This document shows, piece by piece, positions 23,758 through 34,709 of a stretch of 46,805 bases of DNA. Location: assembly GCA_051453625.1 (NCBI GenBank), contig JBOZIK010000001.1, positions 247,943,452 to 247,990,256 on the forward strand, given 5' to 3'. Below the pieces are notes generated by a model. The model was given only the letters and a program-made list of their open reading frames with translations, did no database searches and was not told where the DNA came from. The translations under genes were made by a program, and so were the position numbers. Within the stretch, counting starts at the first letter, position 1; each line of letters starts with the position of its first letter. The DNA comes from Welwitschia mirabilis. Its lineage: Eukaryota; Gnetophyta; Gnetopsida; Welwitschiales.

Positions 23758-25200
23758 TTATATAATGGAAAAAAATTCTCTTTCTAATGGGATAAGAAAT
23801 TCTAACATGCTTGGGCCTTCATTATAGAAACATTGAATATAGAATGAATTTAAATTATTTGACTTCAAATCATATCTCTTATGATCAGATTTTACCTTGT
23901 TGGAGCGATATGAAGTAGTAGCATTGAGTTTTCTTACATCCTCTAACTCTCTTGATAAAATATAAATAGTTATATTCATACATGAAAGACTTTCAGTAGC
24001 CTTATCCAACTCTTTGTTATCTAAGTTAAGTTTAATTTCTAGAGACAATAATTTAGATCTTAAATTCCTATTTTTATAAGCTAAATATTCATAAAGCAAA
24101 TATAATTGTTTGTAATATTATTTAATATTTTTAGAATTTTTAGATATTACCTCTTTCTCATTGGATATTGCATGTTCATCCTTGATAGTTAATATGAATG
24201 CATACTTATTAGTGATGGCTAATAATCTACACTACTTTCTGTCATCTTGAGATTTCTTTGAATTAGATTCTTCCTCATTGTCCCAAGTAACTTTGAGGGT
24301 TTTCTTCCCTTTGATTTTTGCTTTTTGTGTATTGCACATTCCACTAATGTGTCTAAATCCCTTTTACTCAAAGCATTCTGAAGGTTTGTTATTTCTATCA
24401 AAGTAATTGAAAGAAGTTTTCTTATCAAACTAGTTTTAATTGGCATTAAATCTTATTCTATTAAGGTCTTTTTGATTTTTATAAATCTTTAAAATTTCTT
24501 TCCAAAAGGATTAAGTCCTCATCATATTATTTATTGTTAAAACCTTCTTTGAATTGATTTGAACATTTTAATGCAATATTATATGTTTTAGATCCCTCAT
24601 CAACCATAATGATAGATTTATATGCAATCAATGATCCCTTAAACTCTTCTAGACTCATGGTATCTAGATTTTTTCTCTTCTATCACAATAATCTTAGGTC
24701 CAAAATTCTTGGATAAGCTTCTCAATATTTTTCATATAACTCTTTGTTCTAGAATCTTTTCTCCAAGACNNNNNNNNNNNNNNNNNNNNNNNNNNNNNNN
24801 NNNNNNNNNNNNNNNNNNNNNNNNNNNNNNNNNNNNNNNNNNNNNNNNNNNNNNNNNNNNNNNNNNNNNNNNNNNNNNNNNNNNNNNNNNNNNNNNNNNN
24901 NNNNNNNNNNNNNNNNNNNNNNNNNNNNNNNNNNNNNNNNNNNNNNNNNNNNNNNNNNNNNNNNNNNNNNNNNNNNNNNNNNNNNNNNNNNNNNNNNNNN
25001 NNNNNNNNNNNNNNNNNNNNNNNNNNTCCTTCAAGTAAGTGCACACAATAATATTATAGATATTTAAATCAAGAGATTTCAAAAAAATTATCATTTTAGT
25101 CTTTCAAAAATAATAGTTTGACCCATTAAAATATGATGGCCTTAAGATTAAATGACCTTCATTAGTGATAGGTCCCATTATATCACTCAAAGTGGTGAAG
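23758..25200 (-). pseudogene. SIRE-type gag, decayed and gapped
   Basis: On the minus strand, residues near 24715-24600 resemble the copia gag segment before a glycine-serine-leucine block. At about 24370-24315 is a zinc-knuckle remnant (ECFE, then RHISGMC) followed by KTLKVTWDNEEES, a basic-then-acidic stretch. At 24099-23830 a charged, leucine-rich segment (YKNRNLRSKLLSLEIKLNL) looks like a coiled coil, as SIRE gag proteins have after the knuckle. The N-terminal part is lost in the gap at 24770-25026. Gag would build the particle. Several frameshifts are present. Confidence 0.75.
24770..25026. other. Assembly gap (257 N) inside SIRE-type gag
   Basis: A run of N. Frames that appear to cross it have no content. 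Confidence 0.99.
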
Positions 25201-25219
25201 CTCTATTAAGAGTAACCTT

Positions 25220-25231
25220 CCTCTGATATCA
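25220..25231 (-). other. Primer-binding site of the SIRE-type element
   Basis: The minus strand reads TGATATCAGAGG just after the 5' LTR. It differs from the copia tRNA-Met primer site TGGTATCAGAGC at two places. Confidence 0.75.
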
Positions 25232-25234
25232 GTT

Positions 25235-26388
25235 ATAATGTCTAGAAGGGGGTGAATAGGAATAATGATCAATTTTAAATCCATAACCCAATTCTAAAAT
25301 GAAATTAATCATCTTTGCCAATAAAAACTAAATTTGAGAATAATAGAAAAATAATTAGTCCACAAGATTTATAGTGGTTCAACAATGTTCCTACCTCACT
25401 ATTCAAGGATAGATAAGATGTCATCTTTTTTAGTTCCCTTATTACTCTTAAAATGATGATTTTCTAGTTGATCATCAACCCCTCTTATAACAATGATGAT
25501 TTTTAAATCTTATCATCAACCTCTTATACTTTAAGTCTTTTAATGGCTTAGACATAATCATAGGAAGAATAGAAGAAAAATGAGTTGTGCAGCAAGCATA
25601 AACGCAATAGTGTAGGTTCTAATCCAAATGAATACACAAGATAGAATTACCAATTATAAACAAATTACCAAATATTAGTTTGAGTCTTCTTCACAAAACT
25701 ATATATGCATTTTGTATATTTATAAACCTAATAAAATAGGTTTTATCCCTTTTAAAGATAAGCAAAAAATATTTGTTAAGGGAAGACCTAAAAGATGATT
25801 TCAATGCATGTCAATCTGATATTCTAATTAAATTCATATTTTTAATGTAATCAAATGGTGTTCCAAATAGAATAGCCATTGAAAATTGCCTTGCTTTCTC
25901 CTAAAGAAGACCATTTTTTCAACGATTTAAAGGAAGAATGTTTGCCTTAAGAATTGGATACATCCTTGATCCTAGAGGGGAAAATGTCCACCATCAAGGT
26001 AGTGTGGATGTCCATACTATGAGAATTATAAGGATGTATACCCTAGAAAGGGATGGACATATACACCTACCACAGGTGCAGAGTAGGAAAATTTTAAATG
26101 GAGGAGGGATGGTTGGATTACTTGAAGTGGGTACATTTGCATCTAATACATATCAATCATGTTTTCTATAAGGAGTGGTCATGCGAACCCTATTTGAGTG
26201 GGGACATTTAGGCTTAAGTCCTGTTACAAATAGAATTTACTTTCAAGTACAGGATATTTCTATCCTATTTTAAGTGGGGACATCTGCATGAAGAGGATGG
26301 CTTCTTAACTTGACTATAACAAACAATGACCCATTTTTTCACTTGATTCTCATGCTTGTTGGAATAACTAAAATCTTATACTTATAAT
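25235..26388 (-). repeat. SIRE-type 5' LTR (right copy)
   Basis: Direct repeat of 19428-20628. It carries the same run of roughly ten GGATGTCC-like words, at 25975-26295. An open frame on the plus strand at 25938-26171 lies entirely in the LTR and is not a gene. Confidence 0.9.
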
Positions 26389-27130
26389 ACACCTAGTGCT
26401 ATCAAAATTAGTAGAAGAGAAATGATTGGTGGACTTGTAGAAGACTAGTTTTATGAAAAATAAATTGATATTCAAGATATATTATTTTTAAAGATGAAAT
26501 ACAAGTAGATCTAGAGAAGGTAAAGAGCATGATAGAATGGCCTAGATCTAAGAATGCTATAGAGATATACTCATCATATGGATTTACTAGTTCCTATCAG
26601 AATTTTATTAGAAATTTTAGTGATGTAGATATAGACATATTAGAAATAATTAAAGGTAAGAAAAAATCATTTGTTTGAATGACAATAAGAGAGAAGAGTT
26701 TCCAGGAGTTAAAGAAATAATTAAGTACTACATGTTTTATTATATTTTTCTAAAATATTCATAGTAGAATGTGCTACTAGTGGTGTAGTCATACGAGGAT
26801 TTTTAAGCCACGAAGGAAGGATAATGGTATTTTAAGTGACAAACTAAATGAATGTCATTAAAAATATTTTACATATGAGAAATAATTTTATGCTATTCTA
26901 CAGGCATTAAAGAGATGGCATTATTATTTATTATCTGAGGAATTTTTAATTATATATAGACAACTAAGTCTTACATTTCATCCAAAAATAGGTCAAAACA
27001 TAATGATAAGCATTCATAATGGGTGAAAGAGTTATAAGATTTTAATTTCATAGTAAATCATAAGAATGATGAATAAAATAAGGTGGTATATGCACTTAGA
27101 TAAAAAAGTTTATTTGGTTATAGTATTATA
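26389..27130 (+). pseudogene. Chromovirus A reverse transcriptase end and RNase H
   Basis: Resumes A's RT after the SIRE insert: LSKLVEEK, then the segment VDLEKVK(S)MIEWPRSKNA near 26507-26560, then FIRNFS near 26600 and EIIKGKK near 26645-26670. RNase H follows: VECATSGVVIRGFLS at about 26767-26810, YFTYEK near 26860-26880, then FYAIL.ALKRWHYYLLSEEF at about 26888-26945. The first RNase H aspartate position reads alanine-threonine-serine (ECATSG), so the usual aspartate is lost. Joining the two RT halves across the insert gives a continuous domain order. Confidence 0.85.
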
Positions 27131-27239
27131 ATAAAAGAGTTGGAAGCTAAAAAGTTGCAATATGTAGAAGATCCAAACTTCTGAGATGTCGAGAAGTACG
27201 TAAGATAAGATTCATCTACTGTAGAAGGATATATAGTAA

Positions 27240-28470
27240 GAAGGGAAAAGCTATACAAGAATCAGTGATTATGTATTTCTAAAGGATAAGCTAATTAGAA
27301 AATGACATAGTGGAGGATTAGTAGGATACATGTAATAGAATAAAATAGTGGAAAAAAATCATAAATACTTCTACTAGTCTAGAATAAAAAGAAAAAATAT
27401 AAAAGTTTGTGAAAGCTTCTCATATTTATCCACATGCCAAATGAACATGTACAAATATATACCTATATCAATCATTGATAGTACTAACAAAGTCATAAAG
27501 GGATGTTAGCATGAAGTTTATTAGTTGAATCCAAAGATCAAGTAAAGGAATTTATTATATTCTTGTATTTATATATATATTTTTAAAAATGGCACATTTC
27601 ATCCCCTGCAAGAAGAATGATGATTCTACAAAGGTTTCCAAGTTTTTTTCTTTTTTTTTTTAAATATTGTAATATTACATGGAATCCCTAATGTATTTTA
27701 GGAGGATTTATGGAGATAAATTAATTGTAGACTAAGTTTTAGTTTTGCATATGACTCTTACATGGATGGATAAAAATAATTGATAAATCATAGTCTCACA
27801 AATCTATTAATATTTTTATATGAAGAAGAATCGAACATGTGGGAAGATAGATTAACACAATTATAGTTTGCATATAATAATTCTATAAAACATAATATAG
27901 AAAACATACCATTTTTTGTAGTGTATGGAAGACACCCATGAGTCATAGAAGACTTAGGAAGTGATGTAGATTTTGTATTAGAGTTAACTACATTTTAATA
28001 GCAGGTACATTAAAGAATTATAGACTTCAATGAAGATTACAAGAAAAGATTAGATGCTGGGAGAAAGGAAGAATTATTTCAAGAGGGATGGAAAGTTCTA
28101 GTATGATTAAATATGATCAACATCATCAAAGATTTACCAAAATGAAACCTTTGAAATTTGATCATTTGTAATCAAGAATAAGATTTCAAACAACGCATAC
28201 AAATTAGTATTATCCAAGGGCATGATGATATCACTCATCTTTAATGTAGCTAATCTATAAAAATGGAGGTTGATAACATTATGAAATAATAAGTATGAGA
28301 CAGAACCTAAGACATCACACAAAAAAATATTAGTTTGCAATGTAGAGGATTAGGAAAAAGAAGAACAAATATTTATAACAACTTGGTGAAGAAGTATCAT
28401 AATATCCAAATCTAATGTTAGGATAAAGAACTTTAAACTATGAAAAGTTAAATTAAAAAAGGAAGATCTG
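27240..28470 (+). pseudogene. Chromovirus A integrase and C-terminal part
   Basis: The zinc-binding start is poorly kept; a GGLVGYM segment is seen near 27315-27335. The core shows MAHFIPCKKNDDSTKVSKFF at about 27588-27645, LHGIPN near 27680-27698, then DRLTQL.FAYNNSIKHN at about 27845-27890 and FFVVYGRHP near 27912-27940. The C-terminal region has INIIKDLPKMKPLKFDHL at about 28110-28165, matching the GPF-type linker before a chromodomain. A chromodomain itself is not visible. This enzyme would insert the element, and in chromoviruses its C-terminus guides insertion into heterochromatin. It is interrupted by many stops. Confidence 0.83.
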
Positions 28471-28471
28471 A
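28455..28471 (+). other. Polypurine tract of chromovirus A
   Basis: AAAAAAGGAAGATCTGA stands directly before the 3' LTR start TGTGTACATTC. Both position and composition fit. Confidence 0.65.
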
Positions 28472-28925
28472 TGTGTACATTCAAATACAAAGTCCATTCT
28501 TTATATATCAAGAAAAAAAAAGAAAGAAAGAAAGAAAGAAATAAAGAAATTGTACTACCAAACCTTCATTCAAATATCTTGCTACAAATCTACATTATTA
28601 AAACCTCTAATTAAAACTCCCTAAATTTCTTTTTGCAATTAGATGTTCCATGAAAACTCTTATGAAACTCATCTAAATCAAATATCAAATACCTAATATA
28701 CTAAATTATGATATTTTTCTAAATAAATTGGGATCTTTTACTTGTAGAATTTTATAAATATAGAGGAGGAGAGTGTTATAGTATGATGTGAAATGGGGAA
28801 AGCAAGAGAAGAGTGATCACAGTGTAGTGGAAATTAAGTAAAGAAAAATAAGTCTCTAATTCTTTAGTTGAATTAATTTCATAGTTTTACTCTTTGTAAG
28901 TATTTTCATAGCCTATCATGTCTTT
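28472..28925 (+). repeat. Chromovirus A 3' LTR
   Basis: Matches the 5' LTR at 15487-15880. It contains a (GAAA)n microsatellite at about 28521-28541 that is missing from the 5' copy. Right after it the long repeat resumes. Confidence 0.8.
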
Positions 28926-29046
28926 AGTGCTTATTACTTAGTAGGTAACATTACTATCACTACATAACATAAGTCATCTTCTACTTTTATAAATGTTTCT
29001 ATTGCCTTGTAAAGACTTAGTTTTATGTCTTTAATCATCACAATAT
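28926..29046. repeat. Long non-coding repeat, copy 1 (second piece)
   Basis: Reads on from the first piece (12045-15486) as judged by copy 2. AGTGCTTATTACTTAG matches AGCACTTATCCCTTAT, TATAAATGTTT matches CATAAATGTTT, and TTAGTTTTATGTCTTTAATC (29017-29036) matches TTAGTGTTAGGCCTCCAACC (40427-40446), mostly by transitions. Homology stops near 29046. Confidence 0.68.
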
Positions 29047-29899
29047 TCATTTATGCCTTCAAGAATGTATTCTACATTTATTATAGCCTCTATACATAAG
29101 GGTTTGCTTATAATCAATGAAAAAGACTAAGAAACTAGGAAACACATGAAAGCTAGATGAGGAGTTCTAGCAATATTGTAAGAAATGATAATGTAAATAG
29201 ACTTACTCTCCTTAGGAATTATGGAAATTACAATATTAATAAGATAATAAGCATCATTAAGATTATTCACAATGACCTAAATGCATGTAACAGCCTAAAA
29301 GCAATGATGCTCCTAAGAGAAATCAAATAAGATATTAGGATGAAGGATGTAATGTTTTTATAATTATTGGAATTTGATCTAATAATGATGAAAATACTAG
29401 GTTAGTATGCACTAGTAATGGCATTTATAACACCTAGTTCATCAGCCATGAAAGTTACTATGTAAGTTCTAATGTCACATGCCCTTATAAAGTTGTCTCT
29501 GATCTCTACCAAATGCATTATCGATAGCAGCAAAACTAAACTTTAATGAAATAGTATATGCAGTAGTAGTGAGAATACTATAAAAAATATCAATGCTTCT
29601 AGTGATACTATTAGATCACTCTTGAAAATACTTGTAGATTTTTGAAGGGCTAACATTCCCCTTGAAAATATTTGTAAATTTCCTAATCCATGATGTGTTG
29701 TTGTATGTAAGCCTTTCACTTGTTATTTTGCATAGCACTTAATAATCAAATATGTTATTAAACATTTAAAATTAAAAATGATTTTCATATAAAACCATTT
29801 CAAATGTAAAGAAATGCTAAACGTCTCTTAAAAGTCACTAATATTGGAAGGAAAATCATCAAGCTAAAAGAAGTAATAAACTAGCATTATTCATCTTTA
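29047..29899. other. Unclassified DNA between the long repeat and the Tork-like copia element
   Basis: No coding domain or LTR pair was recognised in either strand. The word CCTTGAAAATA(T/C)TTG(T/C)A occurs twice, near 29620 and 29660, in a short local duplication. It may be another decayed insertion. Confidence 0.55.
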
Positions 29900-30375
29900 T
29901 GCTACTAATATGTGAAGCCAAATTTATTGTATTATTCACAATGTTATGTTTTACATTAGCTCCATTGTAATACATAAAAGGAGGTTTCTATTTTAAACCA
30001 TCCTTGGAAGCATTAGGTAGATATGGGACATATGTCAAGAGAGGGATGATATCTTCTTTAGGATTTTGGCTTATATTCCTAATTAGATATAAACCTAGGC
30101 CTATTTGATGGTGCTATGATTTTTGTTTTATAAGATAGATAGAGATAGATAGAATTGATAGAGTTGATAGAGTTCTCTGAGTTATTCTTACCTAAAGCCT
30201 ATTATTGATTTGAAGCCTACTCTTGGCTTGTATTCTTTAAGAAGATAGTAGATCTCTGTATTAGTTTCCCATGATTTTTTCTCATATTAGAGTTTTACAC
30301 ATAAATTTTTATGTTTCATTATTCTCTTACTGCATTGTATATTTTCTTTTCTATTATGTTTCTCCCATTAACACA
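29900..30375 (+). repeat. Tork-like 5' LTR
   Basis: Direct repeat of 34710-35163: AATATGT(G/A)AAGCCAAATTTATTGTATT at the start, GG(G/A)ATATGTGTCAAGAG-like and CCCTAATTAGATATAA words in the middle, and AACACA at the end. It includes a GATA microsatellite at 30133-30172 not expanded in the 3' copy. Confidence 0.9.
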
Positions 30376-30528
30376 TCAAAAGTAGCGTGAAGCTGGCGTC
30401 GCGTAGGTTACCAATATACTGGGGGTAGAGGGAGTGGAGGGTGGATGGGGGGGTGGGGTGGGGTGGGGGAACGTATCATGGTGTGGGGCATTTTGGAAAC
30501 ACTACCCCAACCTGATATGTACAAACTG
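30376..30528. other. GC-rich, G-run block between LTR and primer site
   Basis: This block contains several CpG sites (for example GGCGTCGCG near 30395) and G runs at 30447-30469 (GGGGGGG, GGGG, GGGG, GGGGG separated by single T's). Its composition is quite unlike the rest of the window. It may be a later insertion or an assembly error. Confidence 0.7.
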
Positions 30529-30530
30529 GG

Positions 30531-30542
30531 TTGTATCAGAGC
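30531..30542 (+). other. Primer-binding site of the Tork-like element
   Basis: TTGTATCAGAGC matches the copia tRNA-Met primer site TGGTATCAGAGC at 11 of 12 positions. It lies about 155 bases beyond the LTR end, because of the GC-rich block. Confidence 0.8.
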
Positions 30543-30634
30543 ATTAGATTTAAAGCTTATAGGCATTGATGATAAACTTGGTATTCATACAATGCATTTA
30601 ACGTTCATTCATCCAATTACATAGTTAAACTATA

Positions 30635-31460
30635 ATGGAGAATTTAAAAATGAGACACTGATTAATTAGAGTTAAGAAGTGGGGAATTTAGAAGATTCTA
30701 ATGGAAGACATCCTTTATTAGAAGGAATGTGAAATAGTCCTAAAGATAAAAAGTAGATGTGAAAGTAGCATCTAAACTTTCTGATACAAAATAACTGAAG
30801 AGGTACCCTAATAAAGAGTGAAAGAAACTTAACAAAAGGGTGCTTTCATTGATATATTAATGCCTTGGCAATGGGATTTTTCAATCCCATAGTAAGATTT
30901 CTACAACAATTAAAATGTGGTAGTTTTTAATGCAAATATATGATTGGCCTACTAGCATGAATCATTTTTATATCATAAATAAGGTCTTCAAGATGAAGAT
31001 GAAAGAAGATGTATTATTATAAGCATACCTAGATAATATGAATTAGTTATTCACATAGTTGGATAAACTAAGGATAATATTTGAAGAAAAACTAAGAGTA
31101 ATCATAGTTCTTATTTTCTTACCTAATTTATGAGAGACTATTCATACTATCCTGATTGCTACTGTAGATATTGTATCATGTATGAACACTATAATTTCAA
31201 AGCTTTTAGATGCATACAAGACTAGAGCTGTTGAGTCCATTAGAGAAGCCCTTGTTATTCATAGAGNNNNNNNNNNATCAGACTAGAGGAGTAAGACATT
31301 GATAAAGAAAGAATAGAAGACCGCCTATCAACAAAAGCAATAAATGTTAGTACTATAGGAAGAAAGATCATTTATGAAAGGACTACTAAAACTTAAAAAA
31401 TAAGTGTAAATATAAGGAAGGAGGTAACCAAAAAAACTAGGAAGAAGGATAAGGGTTGAA
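30635..31460 (+). pseudogene. Tork-like gag, decayed
   Basis: The first ATG is at 30635 (MENLKMRH), though the open frame is short. Later residues include KMEDIL-like MEDIL near 30697-30712, and KMKEDVLL with EKLRVIIVLIFLPNL near 31000-31130, the copia gag segment in which a leucine-proline pair precedes a helical part. At about 31342-31390 is a zinc-knuckle remnant reading C.YYRKKDHL.KDY, with the final cysteine changed to tyrosine. A ten-base gap lies at 31267-31276. Gag would form the particle and bind RNA. Confidence 0.75.
31267..31276. other. Short assembly gap (10 N) in Tork-like gag
   Basis: Ten N, a conventional placeholder; its true length is unknown. Confidence 0.98.
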
Positions 31461-32930
31461 TTTAGAAGATGATTTTGATGTTGTATTGATTGTAGATGTT
31501 CAATATGTAAACATTTCCTAATACTCTTATCCTAGTGTTTGAATTTTATATTCTAGTACTTGTTTCCATGTCTACATAGATGTTTCATTGTTTTCTTCAT
31601 ATAATAAAGTTTTAAAGAAGTATGTATATCTTGGGGATGATTAATGTTATGATATTAAAGAAATTAGGTCTATAATATTGTAAGGAAGTGATGGTATAAA
31701 ATTGTTTCTCTAAGATGTTAAACATGTACCTTAACTTGCTAAAAACATAATCTTAGTAGGTTAATTAGATGTTGCTAGTTGTTCAGTTTTCTTTGGCATA
31801 GGTGAGTGGAAGGTAATAAAAGGTGTTATGATGCTAGCTTAATAATAGAAAGAAGGGATCTTGTACACTCTAGATGTTGATGTGATAAAGCATAATGTTT
31901 CTTTTGTTGGCATGGAAAACATATCTCTTTAGCATAAGAGACTTGGACATCTTAGTGAAACTAGCATAAAGGTTCTTAGCTCTAAAAACTTGCTTCCAAA
32001 GTTTAATTCTATTTCTTTAGATGTCTATAAGAATTTTTCTACTAAAAAAGAATAATGTGTAAAATTTAACAAATTAATTTCTAAAAATAAAGGCACTAGA
32101 AAGTTATATTTGGGTTATTCTAGTGTTGTTAGGCCTATAACAATGACATCTTTTGATGGAGCATCTTATTTTATTGCTTTCATTAATGACTTCAATTAAA
32201 AAACTTGGCTATTTCTGATTTCCTTAAAAGATAAAGTCTTTAATATCTTCAAACAATTTAAAGCTAGAGTTAAAAATGAATTAAGCTATAAAATTAAATG
32301 CTTGATGATAAATAGGGAAGGTGAATACACCTCTCATAACTTTGAAATATTTTGCAGAGATAATGGAAGTGTTTACATAAAGACACCTTCATAAATACCC
32401 TATAATAATATAGTGGTTAAAAGATATAATAGAATTATTTTAAAAAGTTTCCATTCATTAATGCAAAAATCTCAAGTTTCAAAATGTCTTTAGCCTGAAG
32501 TAGCCAACATAGCTATACATCTTATAAATATATCATTGAATGAATTAATTCAAGAAGAAATACCAAAATCTACTTGGAGTAGTAAAAATATATCTTTCTC
32601 ACACTCGAATGCATTTGATTTTGAATCATATGTGCATTAGTAAAACACAAGAAAACTGGATGGACATGCACATAGGTGCATTTTTTGGGTTATAAAAGAG
32701 ACAATCTTTATTACAAGATATGGGATCTAGTGGACAAAGATATGATCAAGTCATGTGATGTAGTCTTCTGTGAATAACTAATATTTTACAGGTTAATGAA
32801 AGAGAACCAAAAGGATTGAGTTACTAATTCTAGTGCTTTGAAAAATATCTTTAAAATTCTAGATCATGATAAAAATGGTAAAAAGGAGTAATCCTCCTAA
32901 TAATAAAGATGTTAAAGATGAAAACAATCT
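31460..32930 (+). pseudogene. Tork-like protease, gag-pre-integrase and integrase
   Basis: The protease active-site part is not clear, but its later half reads VYLGDD.CYDIKEI near 31625-31665 and KLFL.DVKHVP near 31700-31730. The gag-pre-integrase segment has HKRLGHLSETSIKVLSS at about 31934-31985. Integrase shows SFDGASYFIAFINDFN at about 32150-32200, where the catalytic aspartate region is altered, KTWLFLISLKDKVFNIFKQFKARV at about 32201-32270, and NREGEYTS at about 32312-32335, where an arginine-aspartate pair would be usual. It would insert the element's DNA. At least a dozen stops interrupt it. Confidence 0.83.
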
Positions 32931-33089
32931 GTTTAAGCTATAGAGACCTAATCTTTTAGAAGATGAATATGAAAGAGAGCTTCCTAATCTTGAACATTGG
33001 ATAAGAGACTATAGTTATTCAAACAAAGCACTTGTTAGATATTCTTAATCATTGCATTATATTTGGTATATAGATAAATAAGAATATAA

Positions 33090-34620
33090 GACATATTAGG
33101 AAGTTATTTCTTCACCTAGCTTTGAGAAGTGGAATGCTATAATGAAATAAGAGTTGGATGCTTTAAGGCATAATAATACATAGGATGTGGTTTTCCTTAC
33201 TAGCTAAGAAACATGCCTTATCCAATAGATGGATTTTTAGGATAAAGAAAGAAGAAAATAGAAAAGAATATTATAGGACAAGATTGGTTGTAAAAGGTTT
33301 TGGACAAAAACTAATTAGTTATTTCACTAAAATTTTTTCTCTGGTGGTGAAGTATTCTTGTATTCATGTTATCTTGTTGATTATTGATATCTTAAATTTC
33401 AAATTGGAGTAGTTTGATATTAATACTACTTTTTTATATGGTTCTCTTAAAGAAGAGATTTATATAAAATTACCTTAAGGTTTTAAAACAAAGTAGAAGA
33501 ACCTGCTTTATAGGTTAAATAAATGTTGTGTAATCTAAAATAGGAACTAAGGAAATGGTATAAGAAATTTTATAGCTTCATGCATGAATATAAATATAGA
33601 AGGAGTAATATCAATCATTGTATTTATCTCCATGAATAGACTTCTAGTAAGATTGTTATTTTATTATTGTATTTTAATGATATGCTTGTTGCTGAAAAAG
33701 ACATGTAAGAAAATAAGAGGCTGAAAAAGGAGACATGGAAATACTTTATAACCAAATATTTGTATTTTATAAAATAGATTATTGAAATGAAAATTTTTAG
33801 AAATAGATCATGTGGGAAACTATGGCTTAGTCAGTTTAGTTACATTAGCAAAGTATTATAGCATTTTAACATAGCTAACTATAAACCAGTTGGAACATCA
33901 TTACGACATTATTTCCAATCATCTCTAGAGGATTGCCTAAAAATAGAATAAGAATAAGAAATAATGATAGTAGTTCCTTATACTTTAGCTATTGGAAGCT
34001 TGATGTATGCTAAGGTCTACATAAGGCCAAATTTTTTATATGTAATGGAATTTTTCTCACATTTCATAAGCAATCCTAGCTCAAAGCATTGGGAAGTTGT
34101 AAAATGGATCTCATGCTATCTAAAAGTTACAAAGAATTTTTTCTTGAGTTTTGGTTATACTAGATTAGATGTTGTTGATCATGTGGATGCTAATTATGTT
34201 GAGTGTAAAGATTTAAAAAAGTCCATTATTGATTATATTTTCTTGATGGGAGATGATCTTAGTAGTTGGATGTTTGATTTGCAAAGATATTTGGCTTTGT
34301 TAACCATGAAAGTAAAGTACATAGTCATGACAAGGGTAATTAAAGAAATGATCTAGTTAGGATATTTACATAAATGGTTTAAGTTAAAACAATAGTAATA
34401 TGTGATTTATTATGATAGTCAAAGTGTCATTCATTTGACAAAGAATGTTACTTATCCTGCTTAGATGAACTACATTAATGTTCGATACTACTTCATCAGG
34501 GAAGCATTGGAGGAAAAGAAGATAGATGTTCACAAAATTCATACATAGGTGAACCTTTTAGATTTCTTAATCAAGGCTATTTCTAGAAATAAACATCAAT
34601 AGTATTATCATGACATACAC
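33090..34620 (+). pseudogene. Tork-like reverse transcriptase and RNase H
   Basis: The RT has KWNAIMK.ELDAL at about 33130-33165, NRWIFRIKKE at about 33215-33250, YYRTRLVVKGFGQK at about 33269-33310, and FDINTTFLYGSLKEEIYIKLP at about 33415-33475. The catalytic site is YFNDMLV at 33670-33690, with the first aspartate changed to asparagine (AAT). RNase H is the best kept part: 33964-34356 is open, with AIGSLMYAKVYIRPNFLYVM, HWEVVKWISCYLKVT and a VDHVDANYVECKD segment. It ends with a tail reaching about 34620. The asparagine change alone would stop DNA synthesis. Confidence 0.9.
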
Positions 34621-34709
34621 CTAGACATGTAATCTAAACAAGCTTGAAAAGTAGTACATATTTGGAGTTTCACTTGAAGATGTGCTAAATTTGTCTTTAA
34701 TTAGGAGAA

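Larger units (their letters stand above)
19428..26388 (-). mobile_element. SIRE-type Ty1/copia element, nested in chromovirus A
   Basis: Minus-strand element bounded by direct LTRs 19428-20628 and 25235-26388. It has a primer site at 25220-25231 and a polypurine tract at 20629-20641. Reading leftwards: gag with a zinc knuckle and a coiled coil, protease, gag-pre-integrase, half an integrase, small remnants of RT and RNase H, then an extra reading frame before the 3' LTR. The copia order (integrase before RT) and the extra 3' frame fit the SIRE lineage. Most of integrase, RT and RNase H is deleted. It sits inside the RT gene of chromovirus A, so it is younger than A. Confidence 0.88.
15487..28925 (+). 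mobile_element. Chromovirus-like Ty3/gypsy element A, interrupted
   Basis: A plus-strand element with 5' LTR 15487-15880, a leader, gag, protease, RT, RNase H, integrase, polypurine tract and 3' LTR 28472-28925. The RT is split at 19428 by a SIRE-type copia element. Without that insert A is about 6.5 kb, a normal size. The protease, RT and integrase segments resemble plant chromoviruses. The LTRs are short (about 400-450 bases), which fits the Reina or CRM branches better than Tekay, though that is inference. Stops are frequent in all domains. Confidence 0.88.

Noticed and set aside
25938-26171. Plus-strand frame of 77 residues
   Set aside because: It lies wholly within the SIRE-type 5' LTR, over the GGATGTCC-like words, and is not open in the other LTR copy.
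30376-30528. CpG island of a host gene promoter
   Set aside because: The block is only about 155 bases, sits between an LTR and a primer site, and has no gene downstream other than the decayed copia element.
33185-33412. A separate small gene
   Set aside because: The residues are the copia RT segment (RWIFRIKKE, RTRLVVKGFGQK) and it is one piece of a larger broken pol.
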